Of a DNA stretch of 64,000 nucleotides, positions 8,183 to 16,105 are shown piece by piece. Within the stretch, counting starts at the first letter, position 1; the number at the start of each line of letters is the position of its first letter. The position numbers and the translations under genes were made by a program. This DNA is from VFJZ01 sp046598415. Its GTDB lineage: Bacteria; Actinomycetota; Thermoleophilia; Gaiellales; F1-60-MAGs149. A model generated the notes under the pieces. That model worked only from the letters and a program-made list of their open reading frames with translations. It was not told the origin of the DNA and did no database searches. The stretch covers positions 76,828 through 140,827 of the forward strand of contig JBKJIG010000102.1 in NCBI GenBank assembly GCA_046598415.1, in the 5' to 3' direction.

Positions 8183-9006
8183 GCGACTCGATGCTGATCG
8201 TCGCCGCGCTGAACGGCACCCGCTCGCGACTGGAGTGCCCGCAGGTGCCGCTCACCGCCGAGGATCTCGCGACCGAGGCGAAGCGGGCGGTCGATGCGGG
8301 CGCGGGCCTGGTGCACGTGCACGCCCGCAAGAAGGACGGCCTGCCGGCGTTCGACCTGTTCATCGAGGACGTCGTGAAGGCGATCCGCGGCAAGGTCGAC
8401 GTGCCGATCTCGATCTCGACGCAGCGCACCCGGGCGATCTCGCTCGGCACGGTCACCGCCATCTTCGACGTGCTGCGCGAGCTGCCCGACCTCGCGACCG
8501 TCGGCGTGCGCGCGCCCGAGCCCGACCAGCCCTCGCATCGCGAGGAGGCACGGCAGATCCTCGAGGCGTGCGAGAAGGCCGGCGTGCGGCCCGAGCCGGT
8601 CGTCATCGGCGTCGACTCGCTGGGCGACTTCGAGACGCTCTACAACGACTCGCTGCTGTCGAAGGCGCCGTACATCGTGGCCGAGCTGGGCCCGTCCGAC
8701 GGCCGCGGCTCCGACCGTATGGCGGGCACGCCGCACAACGTGCTGCGGCTGGCCGATGCCTGTCGCGCGACCTTCTCGCGGTTCGATGTCGTCATGTCGG
8801 GGCAGGACGAGGCGAGCCCGCTCGCGCAGGCCGTCGCTGCCGCCGCCGGCCACCACGTGCGCTGCGGGTTCCAGGACGCCGCGACGATGCCAGACGGCGG
8901 CGAGGCCACGTCCAACGCGCAGCTGGTGGAGATGGCGGTCCGCCTCGCCGAGGCCGTCGGGCGCCACCCGATGGAGCCTGACGACGTGCGCGCCATGCTC
9001 CGCTGA
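8179..9006 (+). CDS. BKACE (DUF849) family beta-keto acid cleavage enzyme homologue
   Basis: A 275-residue TIM-barrel protein of the family that condenses a beta-keto acid with acetyl-CoA and splits it into acetoacetate and a CoA ester. The metal-binding His46/His48 pair is seen in LVHVHARKKDG, close to the spacing of the characterised lysine-fermentation enzyme. The late motif normally read as Gly-x-Glu-Asp is GFQDA here (Gln232), so the third protein ligand to zinc appears changed. The TTG start overlaps the GT20 stop codon, implying co-translation. The substrate cannot be told from sequence. Confidence 0.8.
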   Translation: MSDSMLIVAALNGTRSRLECPQVPLTAEDLATEAKRAVDAGAGLVHVHARKKDGLPAFDLFIEDVVKAIRGKVDVPISISTQRTRAISLGTVTAIFDVLRELPDLATVGVRAPEPDQPSHREEARQILEACEKAGVRPEPVVIGVDSLGDFETLYNDSLLSKAPYIVAELGPSDGRGSDRMAGTPHNVLRLADACRATFSRFDVVMSGQDEASPLAQAVAAAAGHHVRCGFQDAATMPDGGEATSNAQLVEMAVRLAEAVGRHPMEPDDVRAMLR

Positions 9007-9125
9007 GGCGTCCTCGCGCCGCCGCCGCGCTCGCTCCTGACGCTAACCGCCGTTCCGTGTCCCCCGTGTGCCGCTTCGCGCCCCCTCCCGCGCGGTCCGT
9101 GCCAACGCGCGCGCTTCGTGCCACT

Positions 9126-9202
9126 CCCGCGCAGAAGCGTTCCGGGGTCAGACCCCAGGAGGGCCGATTTCGGGGTCAGACCCCGCACATGGAAGGCGCA
9201 CG
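9126..9202 (+). repeat. REP-like element, copy A (two GGGGTCAGACCCC palindromes)
   Basis: A 77-base element in the 268-base gap before the thioredoxin gene. Two 13-base palindromes (9144–9156 and 9172–9184) sit 15 bases apart and are followed by GCACATGGAAGGCGCACG. A near-identical copy in opposite orientation lies at 39054–39130. The rest of the gap shows nothing else recognisable apart from the promoter hexamer near 9259. Confidence 0.8.
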
Positions 9203-9258
9203 CTGGCGCGCGGAACGCGCACCTTGGGGGTGGAGCCGATCGATCGCCGTCGTCGGGA

Positions 9259-9264
9259 TAGACT
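9259..9264 (+). promoter_or_regulatory. -10-like TAGACT before the thioredoxin gene
   Basis: Ends 10 nt before the ATG at 9275; it supports this start over the long upstream open frame, which runs through the repeat element. Confidence 0.4.
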
Positions 9265-9274
9265 GGAGTGTGGT

Positions 9275-9817
9275 ATGCGCCGCGCCTTTCTCGTCGTCGT
9301 GCTGGCCGCCGTGATCAGCGGGGTAGCCGGGCTGGTCGTGGTCGGCCTGCTGCACCAGGACGACGTCACCGCGCCCTCCACGTCGCCGCTCGCGCCCGTC
9401 CGGCTGAAGGCGGGCACGCCCGCGCCGCCGATCCGGGGCGCCGCGCTGGACGGCTCCGGCAAGCTCGATCTGGCGACGTACAAGGGGCGCCCGGTGGTCG
9501 TCAACTTCTGGGCCTCGTGGTGCGGCCCGTGCCGCATCGAGGCGCCCGAACTGGTTGCCTTCTCGAAGGCCCACCCCGACGTGCAGATGCTGTCGGTGAA
9601 CTCCGGCGACCCGTCGCGCAGCGCCGCAGTCGCGTTCGCGCGGACGGCGCAGTGGGTGTGGCCGAGCGTGTTCGACCCGTCGGCCGACATCCAGCGCGAG
9701 TGGGGCGTCGGCGGCCTGCCGGCCACGTTCCTCGTCGACGCCGAGGGCAAGCTCCGAGCCCGGAAGCTCGGCGGCACGACGACGGCCGAGCTCGACTCGC
9801 TGGTGGCGGGGCTGTGA
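9275..9817 (+). CDS. TlpA/ResA-like membrane-anchored thioredoxin
   Basis: A 180-residue redoxin. An N-terminal signal anchor (about 4–26) faces a thioredoxin fold outside the membrane; the redox pair is Cys83 and Cys86 in FWASWCGPCR, and the cis-proline loop is GLPATFLVD. It should reduce apocytochrome c cysteines or other extracytoplasmic thiols. The stop overlaps the GTG of ccdA (GTGA), whose product would pass electrons to it across the membrane. The chosen ATG begins exactly at the hydrophobic anchor. Confidence 0.9.
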   Translation: MRRAFLVVVLAAVISGVAGLVVVGLLHQDDVTAPSTSPLAPVRLKAGTPAPPIRGAALDGSGKLDLATYKGRPVVVNFWASWCGPCRIEAPELVAFSKAHPDVQMLSVNSGDPSRSAAVAFARTAQWVWPSVFDPSADIQREWGVGGLPATFLVDAEGKLRARKLGGTTTAELDSLVAGL

Positions 9818-10530
9818 TCCTCGCGGCGATCTCGCTGTCGCCGGTCGGTCTGGCGACGGCGTTCGCAGCCGGTTTCGCGTCGTTCGTGGCGCCGTGCGTG
9901 CTGCCGCTTGTGCCCGCCTACCTGTCGTTCGTCTCGGGTGTGGGCTACGGCGACCTGCAGCAGAACACGCGGCGCGTGACGATGGCGACCGGGATGTTCG
10001 TGCTCGGCTTCACGATCGTCTTCTCGGCGTACGGCGCCGGCGTTGGCTGGGCCGGCTCGTTGCTGAACGACTACCGGCGATCGCTGGAACTGATCGGCGG
10101 GTTCCTGACGATCCTGATGGGCCTGGCCCTGATCGGGTTCGCCTCGAGGGTCTTCGGACGTGAGTACGGCATGCACTGGAAGCCCGGCAAGGCGTCGTTC
10201 ACCGGCGCCCTGCTGACCGGCGCGGCCTTCGCGATCGGCTGGACGCCGTGCATCGGACCGGTCCTGTCGACGATCCTCACGTTCGCCGCCCAGTCCGGGC
10301 CGGCCGAGGGCGCCGCGTTGCTGATCGCCTACTCGCTCGGGCTCGGCGTCCCCTTCCTGATCGCCGGTCTCGCCACCTCGTCGACCCTCTCGGTGCTCGG
10401 CGTCTTCAAGCGGCACGGTGCGCTCGTGAACCGCATCGGCGGCGTCATCCTCGTCGGCGCCGGCATCCTGCTCGCGACCGGCGAGATGACCCGGATCACG
10501 GCGGAGCTCGGAGCAGATTGGAACTTCTGA
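9814..10530 (+). CDS. ccdA: CcdA-type thiol-disulfide transmembrane electron carrier
   Basis: A 238-residue protein with about six membrane helices that carries reducing power from cytoplasmic thioredoxin to extracytoplasmic thioredoxin-like proteins. The two conserved cysteines lie in the first and fourth helix regions: Cys28 (VAPCVLPLVPAY) and Cys146 (GWTPCIGPVL), both in the DsbD/CcdA Pro-Cys context. It is coupled to the TlpA-like gene upstream by a GTGA overlap. No other cytochrome c maturation gene was seen in the window. Confidence 0.92.
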   Translation: MILAAISLSPVGLATAFAAGFASFVAPCVLPLVPAYLSFVSGVGYGDLQQNTRRVTMATGMFVLGFTIVFSAYGAGVGWAGSLLNDYRRSLELIGGFLTILMGLALIGFASRVFGREYGMHWKPGKASFTGALLTGAAFAIGWTPCIGPVLSTILTFAAQSGPAEGAALLIAYSLGLGVPFLIAGLATSSTLSVLGVFKRHGALVNRIGGVILVGAGILLATGEMTRITAELGADWNF

Positions 10531-11234
10531 GGTTTGACGGGCGTCTAGCCGGCCCGCGCCCGCGCGCGGCTCTCTTCGACTTCAACGGCACGATCTCGCT
10601 GGACGAGCCAATCCTCGACCGGCTCTTCCAGGAGGCGTTCGCCGGCATCGGCATCGAGCTCACGTCTGACGAGTACTACGCCGAGCTGTCGGGCCTGTCC
10701 GACCCCGAGATCGTGGTGCGCGCGCTCGAGCTGCACGGCCGCACGGCCGAGCCGGAGCTGTGCGACCGGCTGCTGCGCGCGAAGATCGACCGGTATAAGG
10801 CCGTCGTGCTGCAGGAGCCGACCGTGCCCCCGGACGTGCTCGACTTCGTGCACGCCGTGGCCGAGCGCGTGCCGGTCGCGATCGGCTCGGGCGCGGTGCG
10901 CGAGGAGATCGTCCATGTGCTCGGCCAGCACGGCCTGGGCGACCTGTTCGGCGCGCTCGTGTGCATCGATGACGTGGAGCACGGCAAGCCGGACCCCGAG
11001 ACCTACCTGCGCTGCCTCGCGGCGCTGCGCAAGCGCGACCCGGAGCTGGGGCCGGAGGACTGCGTGGTGTTCGAGGACTCCCGGTTCGGCATCGCCTCGG
11101 CGCACGCCGCCGGCATGCGCTGCGTGGCCGTCCACAGCTCGGGCGAGCTGGTCGGGCTTGCGGCGGCCGATCTGGTCGTGCAAGGTCTCACCCGCGAGCT
11201 CGCGCTCGGGCTGTTCGGGACGGAGGCTGGATGA
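10518..11234 (+). CDS. HAD-superfamily hydrolase (phosphoglycolate phosphatase/beta-PGM-like)
   Basis: A 238-residue HAD protein with a helical cap. Motif I is LFDFNGTISLDE with nucleophile Asp21; the usual second Asp (acid/base) is Asn23, which may slow or change the chemistry. Motif II is IGSGAV, motif III HGKPDPETYL and motif IV CVVFEDSRFGIASA. The TTG at 10518 is preferred: GGAG lies upstream and the frame offers no better start before motif I. It begins inside the end of ccdA and its stop overlaps the next gene (ATGA). The substrate is unknown; the coupling to a choline-kinase-like gene suggests a phosphorylated small molecule. Confidence 0.82.
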   Translation: MELLRFDGRLAGPRPRAALFDFNGTISLDEPILDRLFQEAFAGIGIELTSDEYYAELSGLSDPEIVVRALELHGRTAEPELCDRLLRAKIDRYKAVVLQEPTVPPDVLDFVHAVAERVPVAIGSGAVREEIVHVLGQHGLGDLFGALVCIDDVEHGKPDPETYLRCLAALRKRDPELGPEDCVVFEDSRFGIASAHAAGMRCVAVHSSGELVGLAAADLVVQGLTRELALGLFGTEAG

Positions 11235-12136
11235 CGATCGACGAGGTGATCGCCGGGGTGCCGGCATGGGCGGGCCGCGACGTGCGGGCAGAGTCGATCG
11301 AGGGTGGCCTGACGAACGCGAACTACCGCCTCACGGTCGGTGACGAGCAGTTCTGCGTCCGCATCCCCGGGCGCGACTCGTCGCTGCTCGCGGTCGACCG
11401 CCGCGAGGAGCACCTGAACACCCTGGCTGCGGCCGAGGCGGGCGTCGGTGCGCACGTGCGGCACACGGTCGGCGACGAGCCCGTGATGGTGCTCGAGTGG
11501 ATCACCGGAGAGGTGCAGACCGAGGAGACGCTGCACCGCGAGGGCGCGGTCGAGCAGATCGCGGCGAGCGTCAAGCGGCTGCACGCCGGCCCGCGCTTCG
11601 GCAACGCGTTCGACATGTTCACGATTCAGCCGCGGTATCGCGCCATCTGCGCCGAGCACGGCTTCAAGATCCCCGACGACTACGACGACCACGCCGCGAC
11701 CGTGCGGCGGATCGAGGTCGCGATGGCCGTCCAGGGCGCCGACCTGGTGCCCTGCAACAACGACCTGCTGGCCGCCAACTTCATCGCCACGCCCGAGGGC
11801 TTCCGGATCATCGACTACGAGTACGCGGGGATGAACGATCCCTGCTTCGAGCTCGGCAACACCGTTGCGGAGTCGAAGCTCGGGCACGAGCGCCTGGAGC
11901 GCCTGATCGAGCTCTACTTCGGGGCGCCGCTGCGCAGTCGCGTGGCGAGAGCGCACCTGTGGGCGGCGATGGCGAACTACGGCTGGACGCTGTGGGCGTG
12001 CATCCAGCGCGAGGTGTCGGACATCGACTTCGACTTCTGGGAATGGGGCGTCGACGACAAGTACGCCCGCGCCGTCGCCGCCTTCACCGGCCCCGAGCTG
12101 AGCGGCTGGCTGGACCACGTGCAGCGCGCAGACTGA
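11231..12136 (+). CDS. LicA/choline-kinase-like phosphotransferase (APH fold)
   Basis: A 301-residue kinase-fold protein. GGLTNANYRL near residue 25 is the nucleotide-binding loop of choline/ethanolamine kinases; the catalytic Brenner motif is VPCNNDLLAANFI, with Cys-Asn-Asn-Asp where His-x-Asp is usual; the DFG-like metal motif is IIDYEYAGMNDPCFELGN. These fit the choline kinase/LicA branch rather than aminoglycoside kinases. It should phosphorylate a small alcohol or amino alcohol in the cytosol. It overlaps the HAD gene by four bases, a kinase–phosphatase pairing. The 107-base gap to the convergent sigma gene holds nothing I recognise. Confidence 0.82.
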   Translation: MTIDEVIAGVPAWAGRDVRAESIEGGLTNANYRLTVGDEQFCVRIPGRDSSLLAVDRREEHLNTLAAAEAGVGAHVRHTVGDEPVMVLEWITGEVQTEETLHREGAVEQIAASVKRLHAGPRFGNAFDMFTIQPRYRAICAEHGFKIPDDYDDHAATVRRIEVAMAVQGADLVPCNNDLLAANFIATPEGFRIIDYEYAGMNDPCFELGNTVAESKLGHERLERLIELYFGAPLRSRVARAHLWAAMANYGWTLWACIQREVSDIDFDFWEWGVDDKYARAVAAFTGPELSGWLDHVQRAD

Positions 12137-12243
12137 TCATCGCCTGCCGGCGGTGACTCGAGGCCGTCCAGACGTCGACCAGGTACGCGCTGCAGACGCC
12201 GTCGGAGAGCGAGGAGGTCGAAGCGCACCGCCACGGCGGGAGC

Positions 12244-13272
12244 CTACTCGCCGAACCCGCAGATGCCGAGGGTGCCGAGGTCGCACCGGTCGGGCTGCTG
12301 CGCCTCGGGCACGGCCCAGGCCGGCTTTGTCCGGACCGGCGCCGTCGCGGCCCGCACGCGCACCTTCGGCTTGGCCTGGCGACGCGGCCGCGAGGCCACC
12401 TGCACCGTCCGCACCCGCGGCACGACGCGCTGCACCGGCACCGCGGCGCGCGTCGGCGACGTCTTGACCACGATCACGACCGGCACCGCCGGCGGGTGCC
12501 CGGGCGCCGGCCGGGCGATCAGGCCCACACCCCCGGCCGTGATCGCGGCGACGATGGCGGCGCCCAGCTTGAACGCCACCAACGGCGCGGCGGGGGCCGG
12601 CGCGGCGCCGATGCCGAACGCGGTCGGCGGCGGGAACAGGGCGCGCAGGGCGCGGGCTCGCACGAGGGCCAGCCGACAGGCATCGCAGACCTCGAGGTGA
12701 CGCACGACGGGGCCGTCGAACCGGGGCCGGCCGACACCCGCCGCATAGGTGGCGAGCGTGGCCGAGAGGCGCGCGCAATCGGCGCCGTCCACGGCTGCCG
12801 TCGCGGATGCGACGACGGCGCTGCGATGGTCGGCCAGCACGCGCTTGACCACGCGTTCCGACAGCTCGAGGCGCCGCGCGATCTGCGTCCGGCTCCAGCC
12901 CGCGGCGTCGAGCACCAGCACCGCCCGAGGCCGCTCCGGCAGCGCCGCGAGCGCCTGCGTGAACGCCCGCAGCGCGCGGCGGCGCTCGTGGTCCTCGGCC
13001 AGTCCCGGCGTGTCGCCCGCGGGCGGCGCCGGCGCCGGCGAGGTGCGGGGCGCCACCAGGTCGAGTGCCCGGCGCCGCACGGCCGTGGCGGCGTAGGCCA
13101 TCGCACTGCGCTCGTCGGTTGGCAGATCCGCACCGGCAGCGAGGCGCGCCAGCACATCCTGGACGGCGTCCTCCGCGTCGGCGCCGGCGCCGGCCCGGCG
13201 CGCCGTCGCGATCAGCCACGGCCGGCGGACGGTGGCGAGCCGCTCCACCATCTGGTCCGGATCGAGGCGCAT
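12244..13272 (-). CDS. ECF sigma factor with fused zinc-finger and transmembrane C-terminal extension
   Basis: A 342-residue protein. Residues 1–75 resemble sigma region 2 (DAEDAVQDVLARL), and about 100–155 sigma region 4 with a helix-turn-helix (WSRTQIARRLELSERVVKRV). After this the protein does not stop: His192-x3-Cys196-x2-Cys199 (RHLEVCDACRLAL) resembles the zinc site of anti-sigma factors, a membrane helix follows (about 232–254), and a basic Pro/Arg/Lys/Val-rich tail ends in CDLGTLGICGFGE. Sigma and inhibitory modules thus seem joined in one chain, and no separate anti-sigma gene is adjacent. The ATG is supported by TACGGT 6 nt upstream. Topology would put the tail outside the cell. Confidence 0.83.
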   Translation of the reverse strand: MRLDPDQMVERLATVRRPWLIATARRAGAGADAEDAVQDVLARLAAGADLPTDERSAMAYAATAVRRRALDLVAPRTSPAPAPPAGDTPGLAEDHERRRALRAFTQALAALPERPRAVLVLDAAGWSRTQIARRLELSERVVKRVLADHRSAVVASATAAVDGADCARLSATLATYAAGVGRPRFDGPVVRHLEVCDACRLALVRARALRALFPPPTAFGIGAAPAPAAPLVAFKLGAAIVAAITAGGVGLIARPAPGHPPAVPVVIVVKTSPTRAAVPVQRVVPRVRTVQVASRPRRQAKPKVRVRAATAPVRTKPAWAVPEAQQPDRCDLGTLGICGFGE

Positions 13273-13278
13273 CACGCC

Positions 13279-13284
13279 ACCGTA
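13279..13284 (-). promoter_or_regulatory. -10-like TACGGT before the membrane-tethered sigma gene
   Basis: On the minus strand it ends 6 nt before the ATG at 13272 (3 nt before an adjacent GTG), fixing the start well inside a longer open frame. Confidence 0.45.
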
Positions 13285-13319
13285 GAGCCGGGTCGCGGCC
13301 GGCGAATCGGCTGAGCGCC

Positions 13320-13814
13320 CTACCCCGCGCGGAGGAAGTCGAGCACGATCCGCGCCGACGGCGTCAGCGGTTCGGGCTCCTCGCCGGCCGGAAACGCGAC
13401 GAGGCCGATCACCTCGGGCGGCAGCACCGTCAGCGGTCCGTCGTAGGACGCGCGGAACACGCACGTCATCTCGGTCTCGTCGGACAGCTCCATCAGGAAC
13501 GTGCCGGCGTGCTCCAGCTCGGCGCCGACGATGCCGGCCTCCTCCCGCAGCTCACGCATGGCCGCGTCGCGGTACGACTCGCCCGCGGCCACGTGCCCCG
13601 CACACGCGAGGCACCACCAGCCCGGATTGGAGTCCTTGCCGAGGCCCCGTCGCTGGAAGATCGTGCCCGCCGGCGTCGCGACGCAGACGAACACGGACCG
13701 GTGGATGAGCGAACGGTCGGCGTGGCATTCGGCGCGGGTGCGGACGGCGATCTCGCGGTCGTCGGCGTCGACCACCTGGAAGCGCTCGGACTGGTCATCC
13801 GTCAGGACGGTCAT
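13320..13814 (-). CDS. Nudix hydrolase (YfcD/IDI-like subgroup)
   Basis: A 164-residue Nudix protein. The Nudix box spans residues 73–95 with all consensus positions: Gly73, Glu79, then REL and EEAGI, which bind the divalent metals. The N-terminal part (RTRAECHADRSLIHRSVFV) is typical of the YfcD/isopentenyl-diphosphate isomerase-like group. It should hydrolyse a nucleoside-diphosphate-linked substrate in the cytosol. The ATG faces the divergent nucleotide-sugar dehydrogenase gene, and the two share about 16 bases between starts. Confidence 0.88.
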   Translation of the reverse strand: MTVLTDDQSERFQVVDADDREIAVRTRAECHADRSLIHRSVFVCVATPAGTIFQRRGLGKDSNPGWWCLACAGHVAAGESYRDAAMRELREEAGIVGAELEHAGTFLMELSDETEMTCVFRASYDGPLTVLPPEVIGLVAFPAGEEPEPLTPSARIVLDFLRAG

Positions 13815-13817
13815 GGC

Positions 13818-13823
13818 TACAGT
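13818..13823 (+). promoter_or_regulatory. -10-like TACAGT before the nucleotide-sugar dehydrogenase
   Basis: Ends 7 nt before GTG 13831 and favours it over the ATG at 13813, which would lie upstream of the promoter itself. Confidence 0.45.
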
Positions 13824-13830
13824 GTGCCGC

Positions 13831-15096
13831 GTGAAGTGGGATGTGGCGGTGATAGGAGCGGGGTACGTCGGTCTCCCGCTGGCCGTCCGCTTCGCCGTCA
13901 CCGGCACGCGCGTCGTGTGCGTCGACCCCGACCCGGCGAAGGTCGCGCAGATCATGACGGGCACGTCGTACGTCGGCGACGTGCCCGACGACGAGCTGGC
14001 GCCGCTGGTGCGCGACGGCCTGCTGGCCGCTTCCACCGAGTTCGACGTCGTGCGCGATGTCGGCTCCGTGATCATCTGCGTGCCGACGCCCCTGACGCAG
14101 AACCGCGAGCCCGATATGTCGTTCATCGGCTCGGCCGCCGCCAGCATCGCGACGCATCTGCAGCCCGGGCAGGTCGTGGTGCTCGAGTCGACCACCTATC
14201 CCGGCACCACCAGCGGCCTCCTGCGGACGATCCTGGAGACGACGTCGGGCCTGGTGGCGGGCGAGGACTTCCACCTCGCGATGTCGCCGGAGCGCATCGA
14301 TCCGGGCCGCACCGACTTCACCATCCGGAATACGCCGAAGGTGGTCGGCGGCATCACGCCAGCGTGCACCGAGAAGGCGATGGCCGTTTACCGAGCGTGC
14401 TGCGACGAGCTGGTGCCGGTGTCCTCGCCCGATGCCGCCGAGCTCTCGAAGCTGCTCGAGAACATCTTCCGCTCCGTCAACATCGCGTTCATCAACGAGA
14501 TGGCGATCATGTGCGACCGCATGGACATCGACATCTGGGAGGTGGTCGCGGCCGCCTCGACGAAGCCGTTCGGGTTCATGAAGTTCCTGCCCGGGCCCGG
14601 CCTCGGCGGCCACTGCCTGCCCCTCGACCCGTTCTACCTCGCCTGGCGGGCGCGCGAGTTCGACTACTACACCGAGTTCATCGAGCTGGCGGGCAAGGTG
14701 AACGAGAACATGCCGTACTTCTGCATGGCGAAGATCGCCCGCGCCCTGAACGGCGTCGAGCGCAGCGTGCGGGGCTCGCGCGTGCTCGTGCTCGGCCTCG
14801 CGTACAAGGCCGACATCGACGACGTGCGCGAGTCGCCGGCCGAGAAGATCATCGCGCTGCTCGAAGCCGACGGTGCGATCGCCTCCTACCACGACCCCCA
14901 CGTCGCGGAGTACGGTGGGATGCGCTCCGTCGCGCTCGACGACGAGCGGCTGACGGACTGCGACTGCACCGTCATCGTGACCGCGCACCGATCGATCGAC
15001 TACGACCGCGTGGTCGACCTGGCACCGCTGGTGGTCGACCTCCGCAACGCGACCGGCGACCGCGGGTCGGCGGCCGGCCATGTCCACAAGCTCTGA
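13831..15096 (+). CDS. UDP-N-acetylglucosamine/mannosamine 6-dehydrogenase (WbpA/WecC family)
   Basis: A 421-residue NAD-dependent four-electron dehydrogenase that oxidises C6 of a UDP-HexNAc to the uronic acid. The Rossmann loop is VAVIGAGYVGLPLAV; ESTTYPGTT and SPERIDPG are family marks; the catalytic cysteine is Cys262 in GPGLGGHCLPLDPFYL, the form seen in WbpA/WecC rather than in UDP-glucose dehydrogenases. The following oxidoreductase and hexapeptide acyltransferase match WbpB and WbpD, so the substrate is probably UDP-GlcNAc. The start was chosen from the upstream TACAGT. The end overlaps the next gene by 17 bases. Confidence 0.88.
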   Translation: MKWDVAVIGAGYVGLPLAVRFAVTGTRVVCVDPDPAKVAQIMTGTSYVGDVPDDELAPLVRDGLLAASTEFDVVRDVGSVIICVPTPLTQNREPDMSFIGSAAASIATHLQPGQVVVLESTTYPGTTSGLLRTILETTSGLVAGEDFHLAMSPERIDPGRTDFTIRNTPKVVGGITPACTEKAMAVYRACCDELVPVSSPDAAELSKLLENIFRSVNIAFINEMAIMCDRMDIDIWEVVAAASTKPFGFMKFLPGPGLGGHCLPLDPFYLAWRAREFDYYTEFIELAGKVNENMPYFCMAKIARALNGVERSVRGSRVLVLGLAYKADIDDVRESPAEKIIALLEADGAIASYHDPHVAEYGGMRSVALDDERLTDCDCTVIVTAHRSIDYDRVVDLAPLVVDLRNATGDRGSAAGHVHKL

Positions 15097-16105
15097 CCCG
15101 ATCCGCGTCGGCGTCGTCGGCCTCGGCTACTGGGGCCCGAACCTCGCGCGGAACCTGATCCGCGTCCCCGGCTGCGAGCTCGCCTGGTGCTGCGATCTGG
15201 ACGAGGGCAACCGGGCCCGCTTCGCACCGCAGTTCCCGAGCGCGCGGTTCACCGACCGGCTCGACGACCTGCTCACCGACGACACGCTCGACGCGGTCGT
15301 GGTGGCCACGGGCTCGTCCACGCACCATCCGATCGGCTCGCGGGTGTTGGAGGCCTCGAAGCACCTGTTCGTCGAGAAGCCGCTGGCGCTGACCGTCGAC
15401 CACGCCACGGAGCTGGTCGCGCTGGCCGCCCGCCACGGCCGGCAGCTGATGGTCGGGCACCTGCTGCGGTTCCACCCCGCGTTCGCGAAGGTGGAGGAGC
15501 TGGCCGGGGACGGCACGCTCGGCCGGGTGCTCTACCTGTACACGAACCGCCAGAACTTCGGCAAGGTGCGCCAGGACGAGAATGCGCTGTGGAGCCTCGC
15601 GCCGCACGACCTGTCGCTCATCCTGGCCCTCGCCGGCGAGCGGCCCAGCGAGGTGTCGGCGCGCGGCGAGTGCTACCTGCAGCCCGGCATCGAGGACGTC
15701 GTGTTCGGCTTCGTGCGCTTCCCCTCCGGTATGACCGCGCACCTGCACGTGTCGTGGCTCGACCCCCACAAGCGGCGCATGCTGACGGTCGTGGGCACCG
15801 AGGCGATGGCAGTATTTGACGACACGGACGCCGACCGCAAGGTGACCGTCTACGAGAAGCGGTCGTGGCCGGCGCGGTTCGAGACCTGGGGCGAGTTCCA
15901 GGCGTTGCAGTCCGGCGACACGCACATCCCGCGCATCTCGGGCGACGAGCCGTTGCAGCTGGAGATGCGCGCGTTCGTCGAGGCTGTGCGCACCGGTACG
16001 ACGCCGGTCGCGTCCGGCGCCGAGGGTCTGGCGGTGGTCGAGACGCTGGCCGCCTTGCAGCGCTCGCTCGACGATGGCGGCCGGCCGGTGATGATCGATG
16101 GATGA
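15080..16105 (+). CDS. Gfo/Idh/MocA-family oxidoreductase (WbpB/WlbA-like)
   Basis: A 341-residue NAD(P)-dependent enzyme. The nucleotide loop is VVGLGYWGPNLARNL; the family signature is LFVEKPLAL (about residue 96), and ALWSLAPHDLSLIL contains the active-site His of the C-terminal domain. In WbpB the reaction oxidises C3 of UDP-GlcNAcA to a 3-keto sugar ready for transamination. Overlaps on both sides (17 bases before, 8 bases after) bind it to a three-gene operon. The WbpE-type aminotransferase that should act next is not present in the window. Confidence 0.85.
   Translation: MSTSSDPIRVGVVGLGYWGPNLARNLIRVPGCELAWCCDLDEGNRARFAPQFPSARFTDRLDDLLTDDTLDAVVVATGSSTHHPIGSRVLEASKHLFVEKPLALTVDHATELVALAARHGRQLMVGHLLRFHPAFAKVEELAGDGTLGRVLYLYTNRQNFGKVRQDENALWSLAPHDLSLILALAGERPSEVSARGECYLQPGIEDVVFGFVRFPSGMTAHLHVSWLDPHKRRMLTVVGTEAMAVFDDTDADRKVTVYEKRSWPARFETWGEFQALQSGDTHIPRISGDEPLQLEMRAFVEAVRTGTTPVASGAEGLAVVETLAALQRSLDDGGRPVMIDG

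Noticed and set aside
9068..9274. N-terminal extension of the thioredoxin frame
   Set aside because: It runs through the repeat element and shows no conserved sequence; the ATG at 9275 begins exactly at the membrane anchor.
12137..12243. Short minus-strand frame (RFDLLALRRRLQRV) between the kinase and sigma genes
   Set aside because: It mostly overlaps the real kinase gene, has no start signal and no support from composition.
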